Assembly: GCF_002775205.1 (NCBI RefSeq)
Contig: NC_036464.1
Coordinates: 2,448,501-2,512,500, forward strand
From: Xiphophorus maculatus
Lineage: Eukaryota; Chordata; Actinopteri; Cyprinodontiformes; Poeciliidae
Direction: 5' to 3'
Length of the DNA stretch: 64,000 nucleotides
The position numbers were made by a program, and so were the translations under genes. Positions 46,801 through 62,300 of the stretch are shown here, piece by piece (positions within the stretch are counted from its first letter, which is position 1; each line of letters begins with the position of its first letter). The notes beneath the pieces were generated by a model that was given only the letters and a program-made list of their open reading frames with translations, had not been told where the DNA came from and made no database searches.

Positions 46801-49800
46801 CTGCATGAACTTTCCTTAACTGACCCATTTAATCTACGCTCAGCGTAAAGCGGACTGCATAGAGAGAGGAAAAGAAACGGGAGAAACGGCGGTCCACGAG
46901 CAAATCCTCTGACATGGTCAGAGTCAGCATCGCAGAAACACCTGCTAATCACCAAACACGTGTGTGACGGCGGCGAGCGAAAGCAGCTTACATAAGAGCT
47001 GGAGAAGGAAGGGCGGGAAGCCGGGCGGGAGCGGGAACACGGCTGCAACCAGCACAAACTTTTTATTTCAACAAGTGAGGAAACGTCAGTCAGAAAAGGT
47101 CGGATGTTACCAACCAAAAAACATCTGAAACATCTGAAACTGGAGCTTCAAGAGCTCCAACCAAACATCCCAGTTTGAAACAACAAACTCCAGCACACTG
47201 TAAAAACACAACCTTGTTTTTGGTCCAGTTTCTAGTGTAGATATATTAGTAACTTCAAATAAGACTAAACTAACTCACAAGTAACTTTTCAGTAAAATAA
47301 AGGAGCTTGTTTTAAGTTAATAATTTATTAATATTCATAAAGAACTAATAGTTACAAGTGAAATAATGAACTTTTGTTGCTGATTAACTGGAGAGATTAT
47401 TCAGGGTTCTATCTTTATGTTTCTGTGCATATTTGAACAATTTTGTGTAAATTTTCTTAATTCTGCAGCAGGAACTGGACCAGAAGTTGGTATTTTTGCT
47501 CTGGATCGCAGTTTAAACCCAGCGGTCAGCCTGATGGCCGCAGATTCAATGCAACATTTAATGCAACATGTTTCTGCAGGACAAACTGGAGAATCACATC
47601 TTGGTGCTTTAGAGCGGCCGGCTTGTTTGGACAGGAGCCGATCCAGACTCAGATCCAGTTCATCTCAGCTAAGTAGATTTATTCAAAGTTTGCACACTTT
47701 GGCTGTTTGACCCTAAGAGGCTCTGAATTCAGAGAAAAATGTAATCTGTTCATAATCTGGAGGAACCTGTTACCACTAACCAGATTTGTTCCACTGGGAA
47801 ACAAGCTGATAATTGACTTGCAGGACCGTCGGTGAGATCAGTGACCTTTCGCTCTAGGTGTTCCTGTCGGCTCCAATCAACCCGTCTGATGGACGGAGAA
47901 AAGTCCAAACAGCCCCGACAAAATTCACATCATGATACTGAAATGGTTCTGACATCCAGGGATTCTCAGCGTCCAAATGGGACAATAAGAGTCTGAATGA
48001 AAAGGTGGAGATTTAAAGACCTTGAAGGTGAAACTGGTCAGCTGAACTGGAAGTGGAAACCAGTGGTACCAGTTAACGCCTTGGTGGTCAGGGCCTGGCT
48101 CCACGTGGATCCGCCATGTGCAGGGAGGGAACCTGGAGGTTTCCCTTCACTCTGCTCCACAGAACAGTAACGTGAGGAACTGCATTAGGAAATGGAAAAA
48201 CTCCAAATCAATTATTTAATTTTGCACAAAAGGTTTTATTCCAGCTTGAGGCGATTTTTAGATTTAAGGAAAAGAGTTACTGCGCTAAAGCAGAGATGGA
48301 GACACGTTATCAGGATAAGTTCTGATGCTGCAAACGGTTCCAGCCACCGGTGGATCTGTTCCTGACCCGAAGTCCAGACGGATCCAGCTGGACGGAGGAT
48401 TTTTAGTAAATTTGTGCTCCATGCTGGTTTGTTGCGTCAGCAGCTGATGAAAAACCAGATGGAAACAACTAATTTACATTTTAATTTTCTAAAAACTCAC
48501 ATGAACGTTTCGGTCCTCCGTAACTTTAACATATTTAATGTGCAAAAGTAAAGTACAGATTTATTATGTTGTTGTCACATTTGGATGTTTCACATCATCA
48601 AACTAATTTTAGTAAAAGACAAAAACAACCAAACCAAACCGATCTGAACAGCGAAGCATCTCCTGATTCTAATAACTGGCTCCTTCCTTTGGCAGTGAGA
48701 TCTGTTGTTCTGCATCACTGTGGATGAAATGTTTCATTTCAGAGGCAGTGGAGCTTTTCCAGCATGAACGTCTTCAGTTTAAGGACTGAAGACGTGGATC
48801 GTGGAGTAATTCTGGTATGTGTGCATAACGTATCGCACCCAGCGGCCCGGTGGCCAGCAGAGCCGACCGTTGGTTCAGACCAGCTGTCTGTACAGGCAGC
48901 AGTTTTCCAACAGTTGCCCTTCTGCGGTGCATTCAGGTGCAGCCGATTCTCCGGTCAGTTCTGCACCGGCTGCAGTTAAAATACTAGAGCGTCCTGATGA
49001 AATGTACCAAACTCATTTCATTTACACCAAAATGAAACATGTGCATCAGGTGGGCAGTTCAGATATGAAAATACAGCGGTCAGTAAAGGGATGGTGCAGT
49101 TTTTATAAACGACATTTTATAGCACAATCAAATTCAGTTGTTATAAAAATGTTATATCAAAGGAAATGTTATGCCTTGAAATTGAGTCTCTGTCTCTTTA
49201 AGAAGCTCCCTCTGAAGCTCCGCCCCCAGGTAGTCATCCCAACATGGCTCCTCTAATAACCCTTTAATGTTTTCACCAGCGTTGCTCTGAGCAGCAGCTC
49301 CTGTAATGAGCTCAGCAGGTGCTGCTAATTGCTGCTGGCTAGTCTGAAGGAGCAGAGTGGGGGAGGAGCTGCTCATTGAAGGCGGAGCTAAGTCCATCCA
49401 GGCGCTTTGCACGGCTGAGTGGAGAGGAAGTGATTTCTCAAAAAGCAACAGTCCAGGTTTGTTTTTGATGATGGAAAAACTTTAGAACACGATGAAAAGC
49501 TAAAAGAAGTTAATTTTAAATGACACTGCGCCTTTAAGGAATCCAAAATCTGACATTTCCAAAGGTTTGTTTGTGTTGCTGCTGGTTGTGTTGCTGCTGA
49601 GAGGCAGAAGAAGGTCTGGCTGATAGATCTTTATGATCCTGTTAGCGGTGATTATCTGAGAGGCTAAACGACGCCGCATGTCTGATGACGATGCTGAACA
49701 GGAAGTCCTGACGATCCAGACGTCCAAACTGGACATTTCTGCTTGATCATCACACCAGAATTCAACTTTATTTTATTCCCTCCCACATTATTCCTTAATA

Positions 49801-51320
49801 CGATGCTTGATGTTTGAAAACACCATAAATTATTCAACCTTTACGTCGTGGCTGAGCAGGCAGCAGCTGTGAAGTGAGCAGCGCTGTCCTGATGTGGGTC
49901 ACTGTGTGAGCCTCCTCAACCCAGCAGGGGGTTCTGGCTGGGGGGAACCCGGGTTGGATCCAGTAAATGTTTGGATCTGTGACAGACATGTTTGGAAACA
50001 TGGCGGCGTGTTTGTGCCGCCGCCTCGCCTCCATCAGGGGATGTGGCGCTGAACATCCAGCGTGTTCAGGGGGTTTTCTAGTGCAACACCCGGAGTATTA
50101 ATAGCCGTAAACTCCAGCTGACCCCAGACGCCGCCGGCGACTCAGGCTGATGCGGTCTGCCGTCCCTCGATGTGACGGCTGTGCCTGCAACCGTATCGCC
50201 AACACGGAGGACGAGGACGCATCGTACGGTCCGACCCGGTCCAAACCGGACAGGAAGGAAGTCCTGAAACGGTCCTTCAGACCGGCCAAGTCAGTCTCTG
50301 TTTGACGGACGGCTGCAGGTACCAGAAGCCGGGTTCAAAGGTCAAACAGGGCATCCCGAGGAGCGGGACGGCGGCCCCGTCTCGAACCGCGCGGCTGCGG
50401 AGACGTGGATGACAGAGGTCGAAGCGGAGACGCGGCGAAGGCCTCGGAGACGTCCGTCATGCAGAAGACTCGCTGTCATGTCACATCACCGCCGTAAAAC
50501 GTCTCCAGGTTCCTGACACACATTTCCTGGTTCAAAACGTGATAAAACACTCGATCCGTCAACCGCTCAGGTGAAGGAACGGAGAGCAGAGCGACTTTAC
50601 GCTGCTTCAGAACCCGATCAGAACATCAGGGTCTATTCCTGCTGACTGGACTCTGTAGGTTTTATTGATCTGTAAACATCAGAATGAACAGAAATAATCA
50701 GTCATTGATCTTTGATCCACCTGATTGTAACGTCCCTCATTTAAAACACTTTACTGGTTTCCAAAACCTCAATTTACACAAAACTCAAGAACTTTATGAC
50801 CAATTTCATCAAATTCAAGAACCATTTAGCTTCCGCTGAATATATTATCAATAAACAGTTTTAATACAATAAACCCAATAAAAACTGACTCCGTTACGGC
50901 TGAACCACGTCAGAAAACGTAGATGGAGATAATATTGGTAACTGTTTCCTCTCTGCCTGCTGCATGAAACTGTCGACCTGCTGCACTGGAGCAACACATC
51001 AAGTTACCAACTCTGAGAAAACATCAGCCGATAGTTACTGACCTCCACACATCAATATCCCACTGATATTCTGCAGCTCCAGTCTCACCAGTACTGAGTC
51101 ATTACTGGATCATGTCCACTAAACCAGACAGGATGAGCAGAAATCGTTCACAAAATCGATTGTAGCTCCATAATTTAATATCCGGTTCCTATAAAATATG
51201 GTTTTATTAAAAGTGAGTCACATTTTTAACTGAAAAAAACTCTGAATTTCTCTGATCCTTTCAGGGATCCTGATTAAATGAATCCATTTCATTTAAATCC
51301 ACCATCCCTGTTCAGTCTGC
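43883..51320. other. Gene-poor interval, part 3
   Basis: Intergenic DNA of mixed composition. It includes a GC-richer patch at 45120-45320 with TCATGCATAATTTAC and CTATGCTTTAGAGGG, and a (CCT)n patch at about 46725-46757. Several frames are open by chance, but none resembles a known protein. Confidence 0.45.
46723..46758. repeat. (TCC)n tract
   Basis: CCTCCTCCTCCTCTTCCTCC with further repeats. It produces a glutamate run in an antisense frame that is not a gene. Confidence 0.85.
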
Positions 51321-51324
51321 CTAG

Positions 51325-51792
51325 TCAAAGTCCGGTTTGGTTGGTGAGGTGTGAATGCTAATCGGACTCTGGTCCTCCAAACTGGTCCCAGTTCGGTTGA
51401 AGTGAACTGTGGTGTGGTTCAAATTCATGTGAACACCAAGCAGACTGGACACCGCAAAAGCAGGAAGTGGACTACAGCGCAAAGTATTCTGGGTAAATAC
51501 AAATAAAACAAACATGCTAGCCTAGCGCTAGCAGCAGAAATGGCTCCTGGTCTTCAGCCAAAGACTAAAGAGAAAAATCTGACGCCTCCATCTTGTTTCC
51601 ATCTGGTGAAACAGGAAGTTGCTCTCAGTGACTTCAGAGGTTTTTGTGTTGTTTCCTTCGGTGGTTCTTGGTGCAGCGCCCCCACAGGCCAGGAGGGGAA
51701 CAGGCTGGTTTGACTCAGAGCCACAGCAGCTGGAGGGGGAGCAGATGTTCTGGTTCCAGTAGAACCGGGTCGACCGGACCATCAGGGGGGAA
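51325..51792 (+). mobile_element. MITE-like dispersed repeat, copy 2
   Basis: Starts CAAAGTCCGGTTTGGTTGG and ends GGTCGACCGGACCATCAG. It lies in the same orientation as copy 1, about 14.8 kb away. Confidence 0.75.
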
Positions 51793-52624
51793 AACATCCT
51801 AAATGAAAAAGTTTGTGAACATTTCCCATCCTGGACTGAGAAAGCTGATCGTCCTGAGAGCAAAACTCCAGATCATATTCGGTTCATTTCAGGTTATAGA
51901 AACACGGAGGGGACAATTAGCCGCGGTTCTGTTCCTGCATGAGACCGCTCAGAACCGGGTCAAAGCACAAAGGCAGTCAGGGTGAGCTAAGGTAAAGCAA
52001 ATTAATTGGTTCTCGTTGCCTCGTGACGTTCCTGAGTGAAAATCTGCTTCCTGGCACGAAGCCTCGCTTCTGTTTACTGGGGCTTTAAACCGTCACCTGC
52101 TGGGTTCCTGCTCCAACAGAACCCGGTCAGAATCAACAGAGAGCCTTAATGGGACTCAGACTCCTGGAGGAAAACAAAAGTTTCTGCAGACGTTTGGTGA
52201 CCGGAGCGGTTCTGCCGGAGCGGTTCTGCTGGCTCGGTCCAGGTCTCGGTGAAATGTCTGACGGTGAGCCAGGAGTCAGCCCAGGGCCCGGTTCTGTGGG
52301 AGCGGACTCGTGATGATCTAATTCTTGAAAGCTGCTCCTGTTTTGGCAACACAGTTTTAATCCCAGCGAGGGTCCGATGGAGCGGGAACAAAAAAAAGGT
52401 CCAACGCAAAAACTAATGGAAGATTATTACATTTTTCACTTTGTTGTGTTTTTAGCAACACGACAGAAAATAACAAACAAGGAACATTTAATTACAGAAT
52501 AAAATTAATAAAAAGTAATAAAAACATTATAAATATTCTCAGTGAGTTACAGAAAATCACTTCACTGCTTCAACAGGTTAAACAGAAAATCAGGTTTCAG
52601 CTGCTGACATCCTTCAGATTAATA

Positions 52625-52728
52625 ACTATTATATTATATTATATATATTATATTATATTATATTATATATATTATATTATATTATATTATATTATATTAT
52701 ATATATTATATTATATTATATATATTAG
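52625..52728. repeat. (TATTA)n array with TATATA spacers
   Basis: ATTATATTATATT runs alternate with TATATATATT at intervals of about 20-45 bp, a higher-order simple repeat about 100 bp long and able to unwind or form cruciforms. Confidence 0.9.
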
Positions 52729-53059
52729 CTCATATTTACCACTCTGGATCGGAGGAGTTTGTCAATAAGGAATTTCCCCCTGAGGAATAATAAAGTATAT
52801 TCTGATTCTTTTGTTTGTTTTTCAAAATGATTCATAAGATTTTCACCAGTTCATTTTTATTTATTATTTCCTGACGGGGCTTTTGGTTCATTAGCCGAGG
52901 ATCCATGTGTTTATATACATGGTTTAAAATATAGTGTGAGTTTTTATTTTGGAGCCCTTGGACCCATTATTTGGGTTCTGCAGAAATCTCAGCAGTTAAA
53001 TTTTAAATTTTCTCTAAATTAGAGATTAGACTCATTATAGAAGGTTCTGGTCCAAACCC

Positions 53060-53610
53060 AACAGTTTAATTCAGGGTCTCCAAACTTTTTACTAAAGAGG
53101 GAAAAATGGGTCAAATCAAAAGCAAATGAGGGGAAAATTATTTTACCAGCTAAATATGAAACTAAACATGCAACACTTTAAACACATAAAGGTTGATTGT
53201 TCTATGAACAATGAATCTATAATCTATGAATTATTATTGGGATAAGAAACTTTGAAGGTTTGTCTTTTCAAAAGAAACTTTAAGGTTCAATTGGAATAAA
53301 GAATAAAATCAGGATTGAGGTCAGTATTTCCTCGAAAACACTTGTTGTATTTAGCCAAGATTAATAAAAGAGTTCAAAGCAGATTTGGGTTTAGTAAAGT
53401 AAACTTTAAAAGTCTCTGATAGAACCAGAAAAACGTTAACGCTGTTAAAAGACAAAGATTGGTTTTCTAATGAAAGAAGATTTTACTTTGTAATAATTTT
53501 ATCCTGATTAAAAACAGAAAGTCTAAATCAAACACCTGTAAGCTCATATCATTCTTGATTTGAAGTCAGGGGCCACAAATGGCCCCCGGACCGCGCCTTG
53601 GACCCCGTCT
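53060..53610 (-). mobile_element. Probable hAT-like non-autonomous element or fragment
   Basis: CAGGGTCTCCAAACTTTTTA at about 53074 and GGGGCCACAAATGGCCCCCG at 53572 resemble the two ends of a fish hAT-type repeat. The second is the inverse of the fragment at 22655. No target duplication was identified, so the boundaries are uncertain. Confidence 0.4.
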
Positions 53611-54977
53611 GCCTGACAGCAGAGACTCAGACGTCCCGTTGCTTCTGCCAGGTTCTGACTTTAAACGTTTGACTCCACTGATCAGAGCTGAGAGGAAACT
53701 GATGATACAGCCTCTGATTGGCTGAATGCAGTTTGGTGATGGTTGAACTGGTGTTGCTGGTTGGAGGCGCAGCCGGCTCCATGTTGCACCAACAGCTGCT
53801 CTGTTGTGGGTCGCCGCTTCTCGTTGTGTTTCTGTTTTCTGCAGCTTATCCGGGATTATTCGCTTATCCAAAGTGAGCTTTGTTGGGCTCAGAAACAAGG
53901 TGGGCGACTTTCAGGCGGCACCATGAAAACGGTTCGGCCCGGCCCGGCCCGGCCCACCTTCAGGCTGCAGCTCCACAGACGCCTGGCTGGTTCCCAGTCC
54001 CAAACTGGGACCGAACTAGGATGAATCTCCATCTGACTGCAGGTCGGCTGTAGAGCGCCGCATGGAGCCGTCGAACGCAGCTCACAATGTTTACTGTTGA
54101 CGCAGCGCTGACATTCAGGGGTCAAAGGTCAAACACAGAGCCCACACTGAACAGCACCAGATTTTAACGGGTCTGGAGGCTCAGCAGGAGGCCGGCTGGA
54201 CGCTTTCAGACCCGATCTCAGACTGGAAGAAGTTCAGAACCAGAGGAAAGTCCAAGAAGTCCGAGAAGATCTGAGTGGAAGAACTTTGGAGAAATTTATA
54301 AGAAAATGAGAAACATGAAACTTATTGATTCTACAGGCTTAAAGTTTTATCCCCATATTTAGGAGAATTATCATAAAAACTATTTATTACATCTCATTTA
54401 GGCAATAATAGCCTGATGAGCATGAATATCTTTAGAAAACATATTTGTTGTTGATGTGCTTCATTAGGGAACCAGAAACATGAAGTGTGATTTATTTCAC
54501 TAAGCTGAACAAAGTATCTGCGTTTCATCATATTTTCAAATTAATTAATTCTTATTGATGCTTTTATTGATCAAACTGTGAAGAAAATAGTAAAACTAAA
54601 ACAGTTTTGAGGAGTTTTAACTGTCAGGCCACCGGTGAGGGTTAAATGTTATTAACTATAATTTACCGTGATAATGATAATTCAGAATTGTTGTCATAAT
54701 AACTTTTTATCTTAATTAATCACAATAAATGGTAAACAACATGATGAATCCATGTATGAATATATTGGATCATTTCTGACCCAAGAAAATCCAGAAATTC
54801 TCTGAAAATCTGTTTTATTCACCTGAAAGTTTCCTGCCGGGTCAAAGGTTCTGAAACCTGCAGCCTGTGGAGAAGAACCGGACCGAAACCTCAAACCGGA
54901 CCAGAACCATCTCAGCTTTAAACGACGCTGAATCGTTAAAACCAGGTTAATGCTGATGATGAGAGGATGGGAAGGTC

Positions 54978-55011
54978 TGACCCCTGACCTCTGACCTCTG
55001 ACCCCTGACCC
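54978..55011. repeat. 7-bp tandem repeat containing a DR1-like site
   Basis: Five units of TGACCYC. Inside, TGACCT-C-TGACCT (54985-54997) is a nuclear-receptor half-site pair with one-base spacing. Function is speculative. Confidence 0.6.
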
Positions 55012-56349
55012 GGTCCGGGTTCCCCAGCGTTCGGACCCAATCAGAACACAATGCAGCACCGGTTGGACCAGAACAACAAACTGCAGGACCAGAGGGGATT
55101 CGGTTCTGTTTGGATTTTAAAAATGGTTGAATGCTATAAAATAATATTTTCATTTGCTAATTTTATTTTAATTGTTTATTTTGCCAAAGTTTTCTTAATT
55201 GTTATTATGGATTATTAATTAATCCTTAAAATAAATCCACTCATTTTATTTCACTATATTTTAGAAAAAAGTTTAATTTCTAGATTAATTTATTTTTAAT
55301 TAAAAAATCAATTATGCTAAATATGTAATAAATAAACTCATTTGTCTCTGTTTATATAGCAGATTTTAGTTTATTTGTACAAATATCAATTAAAGACACA
55401 GGAAATAAAACAAGCAGTTTATTTATAAAATACAGCAGATCCAGAAACACATTAAACAAAACAGTTTATATCAAATTTAAAATGTTTATAAAAACTGTTA
55501 TTTAGCTACAAATTACTCTTTATGAAAGAAGAAAATACTTTGAACAATATTTGCATTTGTTGGAGGTTTAAAAAATTTGACACATTTTTCCTTTTATTTA
55601 ACATAAAACAAAAATTCAAAAGTTGAACATATCTCACATATATTGACTGTAAATTAAAAAGCTTCGAATGGAGCAGGAATCAGTTTCTGTGCGTCACAGA
55701 TTATCGTCCCCCTGCAAACAAACAGGACAGAAAACAAAATTATCCAAACAAACGAGACAAATAAGCAACTTAAATTCCTAAATAGATTTTATAATAATAG
55801 TTATAATAATAACTTCTATTATTAATCACATTATTAGACACTAAACTGGTGGAAATATCCAGAAACCTGTTTGGACAAAAACACACAAAATGATAAACAG
55901 TAAAACATGAGATTGAAGTTTCTAATTATAGTGTCTATTTACTATTAATAATTAAATAAAATTAACAAAAGGCACCTAAATATGCAATTAAAATGAAAAA
56001 CTAAATCAGAACAAATAGAAAAATAAATGAATGAAAATTAATTACTTAAATGTACAAATTACATAATAATTAAATTAAATAAATGAGGAAAATAAAAAAT
56101 GTAAATACATATAATTCCAGTAATTCAAAGTCATAAATTTAAAAGAAAGATTTTGAATAAAGATGAAACAATTGTAGAATCAAAAATTAAAAACGGAAAT
56201 TAAAAACTAAAGAACTAGAAAATAAAATCCTAAGATTAAGAAACAACCAGAATAATAACAATACAACTAGTAACAAAAATAACACGAATAATTCCTGATT
56301 AATAATAAGAATTAAAAACAAAAGGTTTGTTTACCTGTCAGTTCCTCGC

Positions 56350-58362
<2,013 letters not shown>

Positions 58363-59190
58363 CCTCCCCGCCTCACCCCTCCGGACTCTCAGCGGAACAA
58401 AAGACGTCTGTAAAGGGCAGAAAATACGCGGTAAATATCAGACAATGCGCAGATTTATAGAAGTATATTAATGAAACTTTTTGGCCATATTCTGGTTTAT
58501 TTCGATTATTTTCAAGAGGAAAAAAAGGGACAAACTTTTGTTACCCGCGGGTGTAAAACTGTAAACTAGACTTGCCAAAGGTAACAAACACTAGAAGATT
58601 ATTTCAAACTATTTATATCTTGTACAAAGATTTTCAGTACTTTTCTTTGAGTCGTTTATTATTTATGTTTTGTATTTATTGTACAATGTATTTAAATTTT
58701 ATTCTCAGTGTATTTACTCATCAGTATTAATGAACACGGTGGGTAGGGGGGCTGGGATCATTATTATTTATGAAGTTTGGAGACAATCACAACTTTTTCT
58801 GTTTATTTGGGTGGAAAAGGCGTTTGAATAAGTTAATAATTAATAATAAGCCTTAAAGTTGTGAAAACAATCAGGGGTTTCAGAGGAAAAATAAGCCTAA
58901 AAATCATATCTGCACTCAGGTTTGACCCCAGACAGGAGAGTTTCCTTCCAGAATGAAAATATCCAAACTGAAAGTTTTTATTTCTGTGAAACAGAACAAA
59001 AACAAAAACAACAACAAAAATAATAATAATAATAACTAATCTCTGCTGCTGCTTAAAATCCGAATATTTGACCCGGATACTAAAGATTTTGGAACAGAAC
59101 TCTTCATTTTAAAGTATGCAAAGTAAATCCACGTGTTTTAGAGACTTATAGGGTTTGGTGTGTGTGTAAGTGTGTGTGTGAAGGCCTGTA
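58363..59190 (+). other. 3' UTR and downstream DNA of the foxg1-like gene
   Basis: AT-rich, with TGTAAATATC, TATTTATTGTACAATGTATT and ATTATTATTTATGAAG, typical AU-rich UTR features. The first clear AATAAA on this strand is near 59351, so the transcript end is not fixed. Confidence 0.4.
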
Positions 59191-59194
59191 GGAG

Positions 59195-59345
59195 CCCAAC
59201 CCCCTCTCTGCGCATGTGCGTAAAAAGGCCCGGCGCTCGTAGTGTTTGGAGCGGAGCGGCTCCCCCCTGATGGCGCTCCTCCGCCCCGCTGAGCTGAAGC
59301 GGAGGCCCCGCTCCGACCGGCGGCTCCAGTTTACCACTTATTACA
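59195..59345. other. Small GC-rich island with NRF1-like site
   Basis: CTGCGCATGTGCGT (about 59207-59220) followed by GC-rich sequence to 59325, in AT-rich surroundings. It resembles a small promoter island or a conserved element. No exon was identified. Confidence 0.3.
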
Positions 59346-62300
59346 ATATTATAATAAATCCAAGCCTCACACACAAACAGGCTCCGTTAAAACTCGTTTT
59401 TGTTCCTTAAGAACAATCAGAACAAATCCTGACAATCAGCCGAACCTTTTTGGGTTCAATTCTGCTGCAAACAGAAAATATGCAACTTTTTCTGCTGTTT
59501 TTATATTTTTTCTGACTCAGATGCAGAAATTTATTTACAAACTTTTCTGAAAAGAAAACTTTGCTCGACGTGTTTCATCTCAATCATTTTCAATTAATAA
59601 ATAAATAAAAAATCCCAGATTTTCTAAATTATTTTAAATGTTTTATTACAAATTAATTATGTAAGGCCCGCAATATTTTTACAAAAGTAAAAAAAGATTT
59701 TGAAATGACTTCTCACAAAAAATTGGGAATTAGATTTTTTTTCTTCCTGGAGCTGATTTTAAATTATTCAAAATAACAAATAATTTATGTTTTTATTTTG
59801 TTTGTTTTTTATTTTTAGAAAGCTAGAAATTTTCCAGCAAAATTATAAAATCAGGTTTTATTTTGAATTAATTTTTTAAGTCCACTTAAGATGAAATGCA
59901 ACATTCGTTTAAAAAATGCAGGAATTAATTTTTTTCTGAGGCAAAATATGAATATTCTCATTGGTTTTGCTGCACAGAAAAATAAAGAAAATGTCTAATT
60001 TTCTATGCAAACGTCCCAATAATCAGCATTGATCAGTTTGTTTATTGATCACTGATCTCAGGTCAGTTAAAAACAAACTGAAGCTTCAGATTATTTTAAT
60101 CACAGGAAGATAAAAATGTTTTTGTTAAATAAATGCAGGAGTTTTAGCCGCCATGTTCCGGAAGCGGTTTGGGTTTCTGTCTGTTCTGGAGAGTTGCCGG
60201 TTAGATTCCTGCCTCAGACCGAAGCCTAAAAGCACAAACCGTCCAGCGGGTCTGACTCAGGATCCTGGACACATTTTCTCTTCGTGTCACTTTGTTTTCT
60301 CATATTTTGGGTTTGTAAAAGAAAAATGTTTTGCAGATTTATTTGTTATTATTTTACTTTTTTTTTTTTTTTTTTTGCACTTTTGTAGTTAGCGTTCACC
60401 TGTATGAAGTCTGTACCGTCTGTTTCGTTGCTGTTTGTCTGTCTGTTTTTTCCAGAGAAACTAAAAACTGATTAAAAAGAATAAAATAACCTGACGGCGA
60501 TCAGACTGTCATTTCAACTTCCAACAAAAACGGTTTGAACTGTTTGCATGTAAAGATGCTCCGTTGTTTCATTTGACCTTTTAAATACATGCAGATTATA
60601 ACTAGATGTTTTCCTTCCACAAAACTTTGATTTAACTGCCAGGACAAAACCAACCATATTTAAATTTATATATAAACCTGAAGAAAATCAGGAATTTTAT
60701 TTTTTATGTAAATGTTTTCATCCTTCTCGCTCAAACTGGTTAACTTTATTAATAAATATTTTATATATTGAAATTGCCCCTCGGGGACACAAAGAATTTA
60801 TATTTTAAAATAAATATTTTTTATGTATATATTTGAGGAGATAAATAAGCATCACTAAAAATAACTAAAAATAAAATCCTCAAAGTTACTTTTTCTGTTT
60901 TTCCAACATTGAACTTGTTTTAATTTTGTCTTTTAGAAACTTTTCTTTGTTTTTAAGGATTTTTTTATTATATTATTACATATTATAATGTAACGCGTTT
61001 AAATTTTTTTCTGTTTCAGGCAAATGTTTGTGCTTTAAAAAGAAAGTTTGACCTTTAGGAAATCTGGAAACAATGAATATTTAATATGTTTGTTGAATGA
61101 TTCTTGCAGCATGGAGCTCTCAGGTTTAGCCGTAAACTCAGTTTGTCAGGCTGAAGTTTATTTTTTATTCAAAGTCAGATGAATTCTGTGTTATTCTTCA
61201 TGTCATCAGTGTGGTTTTGGTCCAGAGGCGACTCGGCTCGACTCGTTTTGGACCTTTAAAAGTTAAAATCCAGTTTTTTGAGCGTTTTTCTTGAGCTGTT
61301 GTCCCGTTTCAGGAGCACAAAGCCTACAATCGAGCATTCAGTCAGTTTCCAAACAGTTTGAGCTTCTTGGACTCGGTGAAGCGTGCAGAGTCACATGATC
61401 CATCTGTGTGTGTGTGTGTGTGTGTGTGTTTGCTCCCCAGCGTTCAGCTGGACTGACCTAGAAACAGGCCAGCACTGCGGCGGGATTAGAAATAAAAGAC
61501 TGAATTTTGTTAAAGGAAAGTGACAGTTTTTCATCTCTTTCTGACAGAAATTGTAATAATTTTTGCACCGATAAAAACAACAACGTTCCTCTGATTGTTC
61601 GCTGCAGCGGCTGCAGGCAGCGGCTACCTCCACGCTGCAGCCGTCTGCAAACACACAGCAAGGATCATTCAGGCAAATTATTTACATTTTATTACAATAC
61701 ATTAATATATTTGCAACTTAATTGAAATTTACAAAAAAAAATAATCCCAGAGAGAAAATAGATGTTAGAATACAGATTAGCAATCAAAGAAATAAACAAA
61801 GTAAAAGATTTGAATAATGAAAGAAAACAGCTCATGAAACGTTACTAAAGACAATCAATAGTAATAATAATACTGATTTAAACTGAGTTATTTTCTGCTT
61901 GAAAGAACATTTTTAGTTCTTTAGAAAGAGAAACTCCTGATAATTCAAAAATAGAAATAAAACATAAACACTCATCAGGATCCATTTAGTTGGATAAAGT
62001 TATTATTTCACAAGTCCAACTACAAAAACAACATATTAGTTTTAGAAATAATCTCAAACGCATCACCAGGTTTCTGCACAGGGCCGCTCCAAAGATTTTC
62101 AGGGCCCGCTCCAAAGTTTAATTTGGGGGCCGTTTCTACTTAAGCCCCTCCCCCTGCCGTCATCTTTAACATGTTTTTATTAAACATGCTTGCTAGTTTA
62201 TGTGCTGCTAACAAGCTGTGATCCTCATAAATGATGAAAACACAGAAATCATCTCTTCCATAAAAGATCTGCCAGCAGCAGGTTCTGCCACTCATGATTC

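Noticed and set aside
46593-47117. 174-codon minus-strand frame with a glutamate run
   Set aside because: Driven by a TCC repeat. There is no domain and the composition is not protein-like.
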